Assembly: GCA_025765615.1 (NCBI GenBank)
Contig: JAIVFJ010000221.1
Location: 39,241 to 103,240 of the forward strand
Reading direction: 5' to 3'
Length of the DNA: 64,000 bases
DNA from: Zopfochytrium polystomum
Lineage: Eukaryota; Chytridiomycota; Chytridiomycetes; Chytridiales; Chytridiaceae
Below the pieces are notes generated by a model. That model ran no database searches. It was not told where the DNA came from and was given only the letters and a program-made list of their open reading frames with translations. Shown here in pieces: positions 11,313 to 24,989 of this stretch; position 1 is the stretch's first letter, and the number at the start of each line of letters is the position of its first letter. A program made the translations under genes and the position numbers.

Positions 11313-13168
11313 TGGGGGGACGGGTCATTGTTTGACTATTATTCTGGCATTGGACAGATTGTTTTTTCACAACCATAATCCATCGGACTTGGCGAGAACA
11401 GTTTTTGTGCAATGGAGGCTCCGAAGTTGAATGCCACTAATGGAAGAGAGAGAGAGAGGGAGAAAGAGTGGGAGAGTGAGTAAGCGAGAGACAGAGTGCA
11501 TCAAGCAGACCAGTATGCTCCACGTGCCTCCCTCTCACAGCTTTAACCCTGGCCTCGCGGGCAAGAAGGTTGACCACATCGATCGTCGGCGAGGTATCCA
11601 TGAGGCCCTCAAGGAAGAATTGCGAGTATTGCGCGGCGCAATCCGGCTCTGCCGCTTGTCCAACGTATCCCTTCCCCCCTTCTTCCTTCCTCTTTTGAGC
11701 TGCTTTCTTTTCTTCTTCTTCTCGGCACGCTGTTAGGGACGCGCCAGCGCATTTGCGGCCGGTGCGTTGTCGGTTGAAAATGCAGACAACGAGCACATCA
11801 ACCCTTGACAGTGACTTTTTCACATTGCGTTCCCGGTAAGAATATATTATCCAATGCCAATTAAAAGATCTGCCCAGCGTCTGTTTTCGATTTTGTGAAG
11901 ATTCGCTCGGGTACCGTCAATGCGCTTTTGGAAAGCTTTAGTCGCCTTCGGTCGCAGAATGGCAATGAGAATGAAGGGATTCAAACCCAGCTGATCTGAC
12001 AGAATTGGAAAGTAAAGTAGGCACGCGTGTGCACAGTGATGTTATAATATGAGAATGACACGGGTGATGCCTCTCAATTCCTGGCAGTACCAGCGACATC
12101 GACAAACTCCAAGCTTCAACTACTTCTGCAGGCCCAACCCAATATTCGGTAGGAGACTATCAAGGCACAACCAGGCAATTTCCTTTTTCGAATGAAGGGC
12201 ATTTTGGCCCAATCCGAAATGCGATAGTAACTTTTGACGCTTTCTCCTGACTTATGAAATGCAGCGATGACAGGTTCTCCAAAATTCCGAAGCAATGTTT
12301 ACTTTCGCAGGGGAAATTCCCGCTGTCAAATTGCTCAAAATGGTTGGGAATCCACGTATAGGGATTTTAGTGTCGTTATGTAGGCACATCCGGTATTTCG
12401 GGTGGATTGCAACCGTCTGTTTCCAGAGCTCTAAAACGGAAACTTCAGCAGTTCCCACACAGCGTGTGGGCCTCCCAAATTGTGTCAGCAAATGTCCAAC
12501 TTGTCGTTATTTGGGAATCGACGAAGCCCAGAGATCCGAAAACCTTTTCTCTCGGACTCATCAGGAATGTCAAAATGGATCAGCCCCGAAGATCCGGCAG
12601 AGGTCGCAACAACCAAGAACGTCGTGTCTCCAGCGGCAAACTCTATTCAACGGACATAAACGAACGACAAGAATCTTCAGCATCACCATAGTAGCAGTCA
12701 CCCATCAAACTGGTAAAAACGCAGTTCGTGAAGCTAATGAATTGTTTGGCTGCGAAAGAAAATTTTGTGATGAAAAAGGTGTTCATGAAAAGTATGGTTG
12801 CGGACAGAAACGGGAAGTCAGTCGTGAGGGAAATAAATAACGAGGAAGCGAAATATCACGCGAGAGAGAAAAGCGAGGCTTTGTTCCGGATATCGATGCC
12901 TAAGCAGAGGACGCCAAAGTCAGGAAATAAACGACCTGGGTTTCGGGCGCTGAGCTCTGTCCATCCAGGACGGAGTCGCAGCGGTGGCAGCAAGCTGGTG
13001 GCAACAGAAGTCGACGACGGCATGAGGCTGGTTTGTCCGCCGCTACATTGTGCGTTTACGTGCAATCTATTATGGCATGGACCAATGGTGCGCAATTTCT
13101 AGAGGGAAGTTTAGGGAGGGAGGCAGTCCCACAAAGACTGGCGAGTCTACGGGCATGCTCCTTCGCGT
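11313..13168. other. No confident gene
   Basis: This holds a GA-rich simple repeat (about 11441-11480) and scattered short ORFs on both strands. The longest minus frame (11437-11823) contains a 45-residue stretch that looks protein-like (EPDCAAQYSQFFLEGLMDTS), but no flanking exons or family could be recognised. Nothing else is supportable. Confidence 0.5.
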
Positions 13169-15331
13169 TCACACTCTGCTTGCATCCTTTCCGTCGCTGA
13201 CCATGATCAACTTGGCGAGAACGTCTTGTGCAATGTAGGCCTCCATCTCACCGAACGCCAACACCGACCTCTCCACCTCGTCGCCGGCTTTTTCTCCAGA
13301 CACGGACCGGTCTCCGCTTTTCCAGTCCCCACCCGCACCCGCGCCGGCAGCGCTGCCGCCACTGCCGCCGCCGCTGCCACCTCCAACGCCATGGACGGCG
13401 GCAGCAGCTTTTTGCTGCTCGCGGAAACGGGCCTGCTCCACCGCCTTCATGACCTGGTTCAGGCACATGATTTCGGCGCGTTGCTGCAGAAACTGCCTCC
13501 GCTCGGCTTCCTTTGCCCGCTTCTCGAGCGCCAGGGAGTCTTGGATCCGCTGCGCAATCTCGTCGCGGGAGGACCGGAGCGGCACTTTTTGGGGTTGGGG
13601 AAAGCGTGGTTGGAGGGAAACACCAACCTCGGGGTCAGAAGAACCGAAACGAAACGGCACGAGGCAGGGAAAAAAAAAAGTAGTGGAATAGAATAACTCA
13701 CGAGTCGCGGTCGATCCGAACCTCCACACCGCCGCGTCCTTGCCGCCTTTGCCGCCGGCGCCACCGCCAATGCGGCTACTCCCCGTCGCCGCCGACGCCG
13801 CAGCGGCACCCCTACTGTACCCAGCCCAATCGCTCCTCACGACGGGGCCTCCACCACCACCGCCGTCGCCCCCGCCGCCCGTAAAGGACGCCGGCACCTG
13901 GCCCAGCGCCAGCCCCGGTATCGCGTTGACGTCGACGCGGCGACGGTAACCGGGCCCCCCTCCCGCCGCCCCCGTCGCCCCCGCCGCTGCCACCGCCGCC
14001 GCCACTCGGTTCATCTCGGCCCAGGAGGAGGATCGGCGCGGCGCGGCGCGGGCCGCGAACGATGGCGTCGCCGCGGCCACCGCCGCTGCAGGGGAAAGGG
14101 ACGCCGTCCCGCCGGCGGTCATGGCGGCCGCGGAGGCCGCGACATGTGGCTTTAACGGCGACGACGACGAGGACGGGCGGTGGTGATGGTGCTGCTGGTG
14201 CTGCGGTGGAGGCCGTGGCGGCGGAGGTGGTGAGCGCGCCGCGGCGGCGGGGACGGAGGTATCGAGGTGGGATCCGGAGGCGGGCGGCGGGGACATTGGC
14301 GCGGTTGTGAGTGAATAGAGAAGGTCCTGTGGGGAGCAGGCGGCGGGCGGAGCGGCCAAAAGCGCTGCGACGGGTGAGAGGTGCGAGAAGGAGGACGGGT
14401 TGGCCATGGTGGTGGTCGTGGTGGTGGAGGAGGTGGTAGAAATCGATGGACCGGCGATACTGTGGAGAGCAGCGCCGCTCTTGCTCGCTTGGTGGTCGTG
14501 GTTTTGGTGGTGGCGCGGTGCCGGCTTCGATCCGGGGTCCGTCGTCGTCGTGGCTGTTTGCGCTGACGCCAGTGCTGAAGAGGGTGACGCGCGTAAAGAG
14601 GCAGAGGATGGAGACGAGGGGAGCCACGAAGTTGAGGAAGACGCGGAGGGAGAGGTTGAGGAGGAAGAAGAAGAAGAAGAAGTAGAAGAGTAAGAGGAAG
14701 CGGAAGATGTGGACAGGAGGATCGCTGACGAAGAATATCGAGTGCTTAAAGGTGGACGGCGGCGAGAGTGTTGCTGCTCGGCAGCTAAGCCTGTCGAGTT
14801 GACTGTGTTCGCGGCGGGCGTAGGTGCTTCCTTCAGGATTCCGCCGCTCCAAGCGTTTCCAGACGACGCGCCGTCCCTTGGAGTGCGGATGTAAATGACA
14901 GCAGATTTTTTCTTTGGCATGCGTCTCCTCGCAGGCGCGCTTGCATCGCGGGTGTCCTCGCCATCGTCCGCGCGGCGCGCGCTCGAAGGGGAAGACGACG
15001 ACGACGACGTCGATGGGTATGCCGACGAGTGAACGTCGGGCTCGTTGGCGGAAAACTTTGACCGGCTGTTTGAGTGCTTGTTGTGCGGTACGGTTTCGGT
15101 CGTGGGCGAGGGCGGACGTGGCTTGAACACGCCTCCGCCGGCTGATGGAAGACCCGCCGAGGCCGGCAGGCTAAGGTTGTTGGCGCCTTGAAGGAGAGAT
15201 CCGGCCGTCAGGCAGTCGTGGGACACGACGTGGGTGCTGTTGCGCACAAGGGCGGCGGAGGGCGCCTGGCCGCTGCTCGCCGCGGCCGCTGATGGCGGCG
15301 TTGAGGCGGGGCGGGGCGAGCTGAGGAACAT
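13169..15331 (-). CDS. Low-complexity Ser/Ala/Gly/Pro-rich protein with a charged helical C-terminal region
   Basis: A reading frame of more than 700 residues is open on the minus strand across very GC-rich DNA. I place the start at 15331 (MFLSSPRP); the frame is open further upstream, but that part reads through a GACA microsatellite and is unlikely coding. Most of the protein is Ser, Ala, Gly, Pro and His runs. One probable intron (about 13700-13585) starts GTGAGT at a point where the frame would otherwise read FYSTTFFFPC. After it comes the only normal-looking segment, about 50 residues beginning SRDEIAQRIQDSLALEKRAK. It is strongly charged and helical, perhaps a coiled coil. The C-terminus is DVLAKLIMVSDGKDASRV. 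I do not recognise the family; it could be a scaffold or a regulatory protein. Confidence 0.5.
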   Translation of the reverse strand: MFLSSPRPASTPPSAAAASSGQAPSAALVRNSTHVVSHDCLTAGSLLQGANNLSLPASAGLPSAGGGVFKPRPPSPTTETVPHNKHSNSRSKFSANEPDVHSSAYPSTSSSSSSPSSARRADDGEDTRDASAPARRRMPKKKSAVIYIRTPRDGASSGNAWSGGILKEAPTPAANTVNSTGLAAEQQHSRRRPPLSTRYSSSAILLSTSSASSYSSTSSSSSSSSTSPSASSSTSWLPSSPSSASLRASPSSALASAQTATTTTDPGSKPAPRHHQNHDHQASKSGAALHSIAGPSISTTSSTTTTTTMANPSSFSHLSPVAALLAAPPAACSPQDLLYSLTTAPMSPPPASGSHLDTSVPAAAARSPPPPPRPPPQHQQHHHHRPSSSSSPLKPHVAASAAAMTAGGTASLSPAAAVAAATPSFAARAAPRRSSSWAEMNRVAAAVAAAGATGAAGGGPGYRRRVDVNAIPGLALGQVPASFTGGGGDGGGGGGPVVRSDWAGYSRGAAAASAATGSSRIGGGAGGKGGKDAAVWRFGSTATRELFYSTTFFFPCLVPFRFGSSDPEVGVSLQPRFPQPQKVPLRSSRDEIAQRIQDSLALEKRAKEAERRQFLQQRAEIMCLNQVMKAVEQARFREQQKAAAAVHGVGGGSGGGSGGSAAGAGAGGDWKSGDRSVSGEKAGDEVERSVLAFGEMEAYIAQDVLAKLIMVSDGKDASRV

Positions 15332-15663
15332 GAAGAAGCGCCGCGACGAGGCGCGAGCTCGGGGTGCGTGCTGATGAAGGGTGGTGGAGCCGGTCGAGGC
15401 GGCTACTTTTTTTCTTTTTTTTTTTCTTTTATCGTTGCTGTTGTTGTTGTTGTTGTTGTTGTTGATGAAGTAACTAAGTTGCTGTTGTTGTTGGGTGTTG
15501 TTGGTGTTCGGCGCGAAGATGGCGGGCTGCGAATTTATAATAATTGTGAATAATTGCGGGCGGGTTGGGGCGAACGCGACGCGTGCGCGTGAGGAGGGGA
15601 AATTTCCAACAACGGCGCGTGTTTGTTTTTTTTTGTGTTTTTGACGCGCCATGTGACCGTTGG

Positions 15664-15664
15664 C

Positions 15665-15713
<49 letters not shown>

Positions 15714-15716
15714 GTC
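15664..15716. repeat. GACA tetranucleotide microsatellite
   Basis: About 13 tandem GACA units between two divergent genes (minus low-complexity protein and plus NF-YB). The ORFs that read CLSV or DRQT repeats are artefacts of this array. Confidence 0.95.
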
Positions 15717-16030
15717 AGACATACAAACAGAAAGAAAGAAAGACAGACAGAAGACGGACGACCGGCAGCCAACCAGCTAAGCGAACACAACCCACCAATC
15801 CGCTTTCCAGATCGCTTCTGGTAGTGTGTGCAGCCCTTAGGCTCCACTCGAGATCCAGTCCAACACGCAAACCCCCTCATACCTTTGCACGCACCCACCC
15901 GGACTGGTCCCCTTTCCCCCGCACGCGCGCGCAATTCCTCTGCGTGTATCTCTTACCCCCCCAACCCTCGCTCTCCCTCTCTCTCTCGGGCTCCAAACGG
16001 TTTTCTCCCCCTCATCTGCGCCAGCTACCA

Positions 16031-16056
16031 GAAGAAGAAGAAGAAGAAGAAGAAGA
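16031..16056. repeat. GAA microsatellite in 5' leader
   Basis: Nine GAA units immediately upstream of the NF-YB start codon, in the probable 5' UTR. Confidence 0.85.
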
Positions 16057-16142
16057 GCGTCGTGTTGCGGAAGCCCGATTACCTGACGGGCCGATCGAAG
16101 GAAGTGCTCGGCGGAACCAACTGCAACTGCCCTTGTTGTGAA

Positions 16143-17134
16143 ATGGACGGGATCGACGGCACAAATGGCGGGGGCGAGTCCAGCCGATACAAGTCCACCA
16201 CCAGGAAGCAGCGCAAGGCGCAGCAGACGGCTTCATCGGCGAATGCGACATCGTCCTCCTCCGCCGTTGCCGCGGCCGCCGCGGCCGCCGCGGCCGCTGC
16301 AGCTGTAACAGCGCCAAATGTTGCCACTATAGCCTCACTAGGCGACGTCGCCGGCGCCGACCCTACCGACAACGAAGACTACGGGGGCGCTGGTCCCGAA
16401 GTTTTCAACGAGCAGGATCGAGTGCTCCCAATCGCAAACGTCGCCCGCATAATGAAAAGGGCCTTGCCAGAGTCGGCCAAGATCGCCAAGGAGGCCAAAG
16501 AGTGCGTTCAAGAGTGTGTTTCCGAGTTTATCGCCTTCGTGACGTCTGAAGGTAAGCCTGATCTTCTGCTGTCCCCCCACAAAAATTTTTTTAAACTTTG
16601 CATCATTGGGCGGAGCAAGCTAGCGATAGATGCTTGCTCGAAAAACGAAAGACCATCAACGGCGACGATATCCTTTGGGCGATGCAGTCGTTGGGGTTTG
16701 ATAACTACAACGAAACGTTGAAAATCTACTTGGAGAAGTACAGAGAGGTAGCAACTGCGACGGATAATTGCCTCCTCCAATTGCCCGATTTTCTCTTGAC
16801 AGTATGGTCGCCCCATCATTCCCATCCCCTCCCACTTCAGGCTCATAGAACCTCTCGGGATGCGGGGAGTAACTTTGCCAGGCCTGCGCAAGGCACGGAC
16901 GGTGCATTCATGATGGACATTGATGATTCAACGGGTCGTATGAATCCGGCTGACTTTAACGCAGCCAGCCTTGCATCCATGCAGTACATGCAGCAACAGC
17001 AGCGGGATAACCCGCAGTCATCCACACGGACCAGCATCGCTCCAATAGCTCCCCGCAGAGCGTCCGTGGCGTGCCCACTGTCGCTTGCTAACTTCATCAT
17101 AAATGCACTGCACTTAATCAATCGGTTTAGCTGA
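16143..17134 (+). CDS. HAP3: NF-Y/CCAAT-binding factor subunit B (HAP3-like histone-fold protein)
   Basis: NF-YB pairs with NF-YC through histone folds and, with NF-YA, binds CCAAT boxes in the nucleus. Three exons close in phase: 16143-16551, 16620-16747 and 16841-17134, giving 276 residues. The histone-fold core begins [20 protein letters not shown] and continues [20 protein letters not shown]. Across the splice come the [19 protein letters not shown] and IYLEKYRE landmarks. This core is nearly invariant in the family. The N-terminus is basic and then has a polyalanine run; the C-terminal about 98 residues are Gln/Met-rich and not conserved. The start at MDGIDG was chosen because upstream sequence in frame reads through an AAG microsatellite. 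A CCHC-looking NCNCPCC just upstream in the same frame is probably fortuitous. Confidence 0.9.
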
Positions 17135-17431
17135 TTTTACAGTAAAGAAAAACAAACAATAAAGTGGGGACTAGTTGCCAATCTGGACACAAGAGGAAAG
17201 CGATTTTGGCTTACATATATGGCTACACTCCTTCGCTGAAGCGGGCGTGGAGAAGGGTTTTGAAAACTTCCATGCACATGTTAATAAATGCACGTATATT
17301 TTCAACCCGGATGAGAGAAAAACGAAGTGAAAGAAGAGAACGAAGCTTGTGGTGATGGTCGCGTGGTGGGAGCTCCGTCACCAGCGGTTCGCCTCGCGGG
17401 ATCCTCTTCACTCTAATACGCGCATAGTCGC

Positions 17432-17462
<31 letters not shown>

Positions 17463-17733
17463 TTGGCTCCAAAAAGCAAGAAAGAAAAAGAAAACTAATA
17501 TCAATACATGTAAAATAAAAAAGAAGAAGAAGAAACAAAGCATCGGATCGCTGGGCTCCCTTCTGCGCAAAGTTTGTTGGTCGTTGCAAGAGGAGCAGCA
17601 GCAGCAGTAGCAGCTCCCGGCGCCACCACGCGAGAAAACGGGTGGGAGTATTGAGCAGTGGTAGTAGTGGTGCATTCCGGCGCGAGACTTCGGCGGCCTC
17701 TCGACTTGCATTTTTTTCTTTTTGTTTTTGTCG
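17135..17733. other. Intergenic, AT-rich, no gene
   Basis: It contains a TTTA tetranucleotide run (17430-17455), an A-rich block with GAA repeats (about 17505-17535), and GCA repeats (17590-17615). It includes an AATAAA at 17158 downstream of the NF-YB stop, a plausible polyadenylation signal. Confidence 0.6.
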
Positions 17734-20700
17734 ATGGCTGATCGGGCCAGCAGCAGCAACAGCAGAAGTGGCAGCGACCGTTCCGATGGGAGGTTCCCCG
17801 CTTCTCTTGGGCAGGATCCCACAAGTCGGAAACCCGGCGTGACAAGCGCCAGGGGAGACCCATCGAACACGGTGCGAGTGCGCCAAGGGCCTCGTTCTGT
17901 TATCTCTTCCGGCGCCGATCCAACACGGCCGGCTTCTAACGATCTAGGCTTTTCAAAGGTGCGGTCCAATTCTTCGAATGGATTGTCCACCCTGCACCAC
18001 CTCTGACTTTTGCAGCGTTTCCAGCCGTTCCCACAGAGGTATTGCTTCAGGTTCTTTACCTACTAGACTCGGCTTCGCTTAAAGCTGCTTCCGCGTCGTG
18101 CCGATCGTGGCGCTCACTTGTCGCGCAGTTTGAATCGACGTTGTATGCCTCTCTGTGCTACGAACGGTTTCACCTCACAGAGAGTCACCGATCGCTCGTT
18201 AGTCCACTGGATACTCTACACGGGAAAGGCCCCACTCTCTCGTGGAAGGGTGTTCATGATACGAGGCTTTGCATGATGAATGGAAGAGCCGCGTTTCGCA
18301 GATATTTTTTCGACTGCAGGTTTGAGGAGTTCTTACCTCGAGAATCAGAGAATTGCTTTTGCAATCCAATCACGGCGAGAAACCAAGAGTGGAAGGGGAA
18401 AGAGCCCGCGAAATCCATATTCGGTGCAACTTCGTCAAAAACCACGCACTCACCAAAGTTGTCGCCGATTGAAACCACGCCACCAACGTTTCCTTGGCTA
18501 CTGAGCTGCCCAATGTCGGGAGCATCAAATATTCCTTTCCGTTCGACCCTGAAGCGGAAAGTGAGCAATGTTGGTCCACTGCCACCTTGTAAGCGACCGC
18601 ATATTGGCTCCTGTGTTCGTCGTGAATTTGTTCTCGCTTGGCCCGCGGATCCTGGAGAACCGTTTAGTGCTTGCCTGGACGCAAGTCTTGGCGTTCTCTG
18701 CTACGTAAGCGAGAGTTCGTCGTCGACTATCCGTCTTTTCGACCTAAATGCAGCACCAATACCTCCTATTCCAGTGGCTACATCTACTTTTTTATCTGGA
18801 CATCGTCGCTCAGAAGAAAACGCGTCCGGATTTGAGCGTCGTGGTTTATGGTATAATCGAGCGCTCTACAATCGACGAGTGACCTCCACCGGCACTCTTC
18901 CGAGTCACGGACACAATCAGCCCGTGCGCTTACTGTTGACCAATAATGCTGGAACACTTATCTCTTTTGATGAAAGTACCACTATTCTTGTATGGGACCT
19001 TCCAAAACGGCAATTGAGAGGTCCTCTCTTCAACACTAGCGACGACAGTGGAATCTCTCTTGTATACAGTATCAATATTTGGGGAGACCGTGCCGTGACT
19101 GGTCACGGGGACGGTAAAGTTGCCCTCTGGGACGTCGGAAACGAGGACTCGGCCAAGTGCCGCGTCTGCTACGATGAAAGCGGAATTCGCCGCAACTCTG
19201 CTGGCACTGGTTATGGCTTCCGTGGCTCTGCGGGCTCAGCCAGACCGGGACCCCGCACGGCTCATCCTGAGGGCTGTCGTTGCCGTGTCGGTTCGAAGCT
19301 ATGGGAGGTTCAGGCGCCAGGACGATATGCCAACACAATATCAGACTCTGCCCTGCTGAACGTGACTGCCTGGGAGGACCTATTAGCCTTCGGCATGTAT
19401 GACGGCCACTTTTTCGTCTATAGGGTGACAGTCGAAGTCTGTGAAGAGACAAAAAGCGACATCGGCAAGGAACGATCAGGGCACACTGAACTCTTTGGAG
19501 CGAGCAGCTTGGAAGATAGCGGTTTTTCTTCGGAGAGCAGTTACGATCGAGTTCCATCCATCGTATATGGTGCATTTTTGGACGGCGAACCCCAGCAAAG
19601 CAAGGTTAAGTCTCGAAGACGCTATGTCGGTCGACTCTTGCGCCACTTTTCGATCCTCAGTCCCGAAACAGCACTCTACCCAACGATGGTGGATGGACTT
19701 GGCTCTTCTTCGAGCACCCAGCCTGTTTCAAGTCTAGAAAGTGGAAGAGATGCAGGGCCGACTGGAAATAGGCAATCTGTGGAAAATAACGGTGTGGGAG
19801 GCTCAATTCCTGGGGCCACAAATGCGAATGCAGAATCCGACGTCGCCTCACAAACGAGCATGGACGCACCTCCGGATGAAGTAGTTCCCCCACCTCCAGA
19901 AGAACCCTTGGCAATCGCAAACTTTCCTCTAACGCTCTCTCTTCACGGCAATTTTCTACTAACTAACGGAGTTCGTAGTCCGATCTGTTTCTTTGGGACC
20001 TTGTCGCTGGTAGAGTCACAAGCGTGCTCTGTGAACGAAATGCTGAGCACTCGGTCAATAGAAACTCCTCAGCTTCTTCTGACCTACCACATGGAACAAT
20101 GCGTTTTTTCCGAAAGTCAGAAACTCCGCCTACCGCCGATGAGATTGCCGCACAGCTTGATGGGCCTATCACCCTCGGAAGAGGTGCTTCGAAGTATCCA
20201 ATTTGCGGAAATCTCTCGGTGTGGAACAATGATCGTTGGTATGATCGGCGAATCACGCCTGGAGATGGTCACGGATCCTCTCGGTGACGTGACGGAAGGC
20301 GACGAATCAGATATTACAGAGGAAGAAGTCATTTCAAGCGACTTCGGAGAGAACTTCTTGTACAGTGAATCGAGCGACCTGGAGTGGAGTGAAACTCCGC
20401 GGCTTGGTGACTCAAACGGCAATGAAGTCCGATCCGCAGACGTAAATGCCTCCCCTCGTGAGCAGAACGAAGTTACGGCGCCTTCTCAATATTCACGTCG
20501 TCAGATTTGGCACGAACGACCTCCGCCTGACTTCGAATCTGCAGCATTGCACGAATTAACATCCAGCGAATCTTCATCTACGCAAAGTGTAACGGAAACA
20601 GCAGCAGCCGCCTCGCTGCACCGTGAGACTTTTTCCGATGGAGTCTTACGTCGCACGTCACCTCATTTGACATCCCAAGCGGATCAATTGAATCAAAATT

Positions 20701-21008
20701 CGATTGGCGGTCAGAATCCCCACGACGCTTCGAATACTTTTGAAACACAGGAACAAACAACCCACTTCTGGCAGCAAATGACAGAATCCTCTGTTCATGC
20801 TCCTCGGCTCGGTATCTGGGAGTACGGTCCCTCAATGGCAGTGGTTTCGGAAGGTGCGGGGTTGAGGGACGGCGGTCATGCGGTCGGATTTGCTCGGATT
20901 AGTGTGGATGCAGACGGTCGCGAGCGGGTTCGGCGGAGAAAGGTTGAAAGGATTGTGATGGAACAGGAAGTAGCTTTGTGGGTTGTAGTGGATGAGGTAT
21001 TTGAGTAG
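17734..21008 (+). CDS. F-box protein with WD40-like repeats
   Basis: F-box proteins recruit substrates to SCF ubiquitin ligases through Skp1. The F-box is clear at about 18020-18120: VPTEVLLQVLYLLDSASLKA followed by ASCRSWRSLV. A central region (about 18620-19430) holds divergent WD40-type blades, for example STTILVWDLPKRQ and GHGDGKVALWDVG. The C-terminal half is acidic and Ser-rich, with no domain I recognise, and ends KVERIVMEQEVALWVVVDEV. An N-terminal open segment starts at 17734 (MADRASSSN). It must be spliced to the F-box frame near 17955-18015, where a GTGCGG donor and TTGCAG acceptor exist. As written, that junction is out of phase by one base, so either the junction or one base is wrong. 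From the F-box the frame is open for about 990 codons without an intron, unusual among its intron-rich neighbours. Confidence 0.8.
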
Positions 21009-21342
21009 TCGTGACTTCGTCATCGAAAATTGGGCGTGACTCATTATCACTTCAAGCGCTGGGCTTCTGCCAGGATCCGTCGTGGCAGGGTATCGAGGGA
21101 TCAGGGAATATAATACATAAAAGATACAGTCTTTTACCTGATTATAATACATGTACATAAATTCTCCGTGTAGCGCTCAAACCGGCAAAATCCGTGCAAG
21201 AGCAAGCGAGGCGGGTATTGGGAGTGCTTGAGACCTCCATTTTCCCCCAGTTGTGAGACCGCTTCGTTGTCGTCTGAACATCCATTTTTCCTTTTTTTTT
21301 TTTTTTTTTTTTTTTTTTTGTTCTTTCTTCCTCGAGACAAAC
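21009..21342. other. Intergenic between two plus-strand genes
   Basis: 3' flank of the F-box gene and promoter of Rrp42. It holds a poly-T tract of about 28 bases (21292-21319) just before the Rrp42 start; ORFs reading poly-Lys on the other strand come from it. No gene seen. Confidence 0.6.
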
Positions 21343-22652
21343 ATGCTGTCGGCCGTCGAGAGGTGAGCGTGGAGTGACAAGTCCGACATCTTACACACCC
21401 ACAAGGGACTTCATAACTGAGGGCGTCGCCCGCAACGTTCGCGCCGACGGACGCACCCGCGTCGACATCCGCAAAATGTGCCCTCGAGTCCGGCATCATC
21501 TCACAAGCGTCCGGGTCATGCCGCGTGACTGTCGAGGGCGGAACTGACGTGCTGGTCGGCGTCAAGGTCGAGGTTGGGACAGTCGACGGTGGCCGCAGCA
21601 GCTCCAGCGGCGATGGTACTGTTGGAACAGGAAGCGCGGGGGACGAAGACGAAGGCCGGGTTGATGCTGTGGTCGGGGGCGGCGAAGATCAAGTTCGTTC
21701 CAGACGACGCGGGGACCGCGGGCGGGTCGAGTGCCATGTGCAGTGGTGGGTCTTGCTTGACTTATTTAGTTCAAACTTTCATTCTCACCGTTCCTTCCCT
21801 CCTCCCGATACCCATCAAACACCACAAAGCTCTGCTGGGGCCATGAAGTCGTTGGACCCACGGCAGGTTGAGGTCATGTGTCGTGAATATGCCGACATCA
21901 TGACGAGAATGTTCAACGGCGACCACGGAGGGTTGGACCTGAAGGCCTTATCGATTGTGCCCGGAAGCACCTGCTGGGTGGTGTACGTCGACGCCCTGGT
22001 GAGAAAATGGACGGCGTGATCAATTTTGTTTTCGACACGCGAAAATAATCTGTTCACACTCCCTGCCGTAGATTCTTGGTTATGGTGGCAATATTCTGGA
22101 TCCGTTGTTTATTGCCGCAAACGGTGCACTAAGGAACACACTAATTCCAAAATGCTCAGTCGAAGAGGCCGGCGGTCGTTATGAATTCGATGTTGCTGAC
22201 GAGGAGACTGAAGTATTAGCTGGAGTGGAGAATGTGCCAGCTGTCGTAACGCTGCACAAGGTGAGGAAGAAAAGGAGGGTCCTGCCCGTCTCAATTGTTC
22301 AATTGCCCTCCGTCTCAGATTGGAAGCCGATACGTCGTTGATCCCAGTTATTTGGAGGAGCTTTGCGCGGATGCACGGTTGACAGTCGCCGTCAACAAAA
22401 AGGGAAACCTTTGTGGGCTGGAGAAAGGCGGGATGGGTTCCATGAATGCTGGTCTTTTACTTGAACTAATCGGGGTGAGTTTGTGCACCCCTTTCATTGT
22501 ATTCTTACTCTCTATCGTCTCTCGCTCTTTGCTGCGCTGTATGCAAGGCCGCAAAATCAATGGCCACCTCCTTCTTTCTCGCCATGGATGAAGCATTTTC
22601 TAGGGAGCTCTCCAGAATAAACACACGAGAGGACCCAGTGGGCTTCAAATAA
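21343..22652 (+). CDS. RRP42: Exosome complex core subunit Rrp42 (EXOSC7, RNase PH-like)
   Basis: A structural subunit of the six-member RNase PH ring of the RNA exosome (3'-5' RNA processing, nucleus and cytoplasm). Exons: 21343-21362, 21406-21745, 21830-21998, 22072-22260, 22319-22474 and 22548-22652. The order is [18 protein letters not shown], then [72 protein letters not shown] and [12 protein letters not shown], all family landmarks. It lacks phosphorolytic catalytic residues, as eukaryotic Rrp42 does. An unusual Gly/Ser/Asp-rich insert of about 45 residues follows KVEVGTV. Within exon 2 the frame slips by one base at AAAA (21473-21476); with one A fewer the reading DIRKCALESG is continuous. 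This is probably a sequence error. The gene converges on Rpt2. Confidence 0.88.
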
Positions 22653-22716
22653 TGGGCGTAAGAATTAGCACTTCCGTGCTTGCTTTTTGGGCCAAGTGCT
22701 TTATTCAATTGCCAGT

Positions 22717-24753
<2,037 letters not shown>

Positions 24754-24823
24754 CGCTTGGTCTTGGTTGGTCTGCTTTTTGCTGTGTGAACAGACAAACG
24801 ACTCTTGAAAAAAGGACACAACC

Positions 24824-24857
<34 letters not shown>

Positions 24858-24989
24858 TAATAATAAAGTATTTTTCTCTCCTTTCAGTCGCCATCCTGTT
24901 TGGTACAGAGAACGATTCGCATTCACTAGCATGGCATTTATTGTTGTTACACAAGCGAACTGGGAGCAAATCGAGAGATGAAAGAAGCA
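24754..24989. other. Short intergenic spacer with homopolymer tract
   Basis: Holds an A tract of about 29 bases (24823-24851) and an ATAATAATAA run. It lies between the starts of Rpt2 and the 3' end of the cerato-platanin gene. No gene seen. Confidence 0.6.

Noticed and set aside
9760..11320. Reading the methyltransferase and MscL as a functional gene pair
   Set aside because: Only divergent orientation supports it; no shared pathway is known.
11437..11823. Minus ORF with a protein-like 45-residue stretch (EPDCAAQYSQFF...)
   Set aside because: No recognisable family, start or neighbouring exons; the rest of the frame is a Lys/Glu simple repeat.
13812..14852. 346-codon minus ORF overlapping the low-complexity gene
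   Set aside because: It is a shadow frame in GC-rich repeat DNA; Arg/Pro-rich composition with no conserved segment. The 13169-15331 frame has the better C-terminus and an intron.
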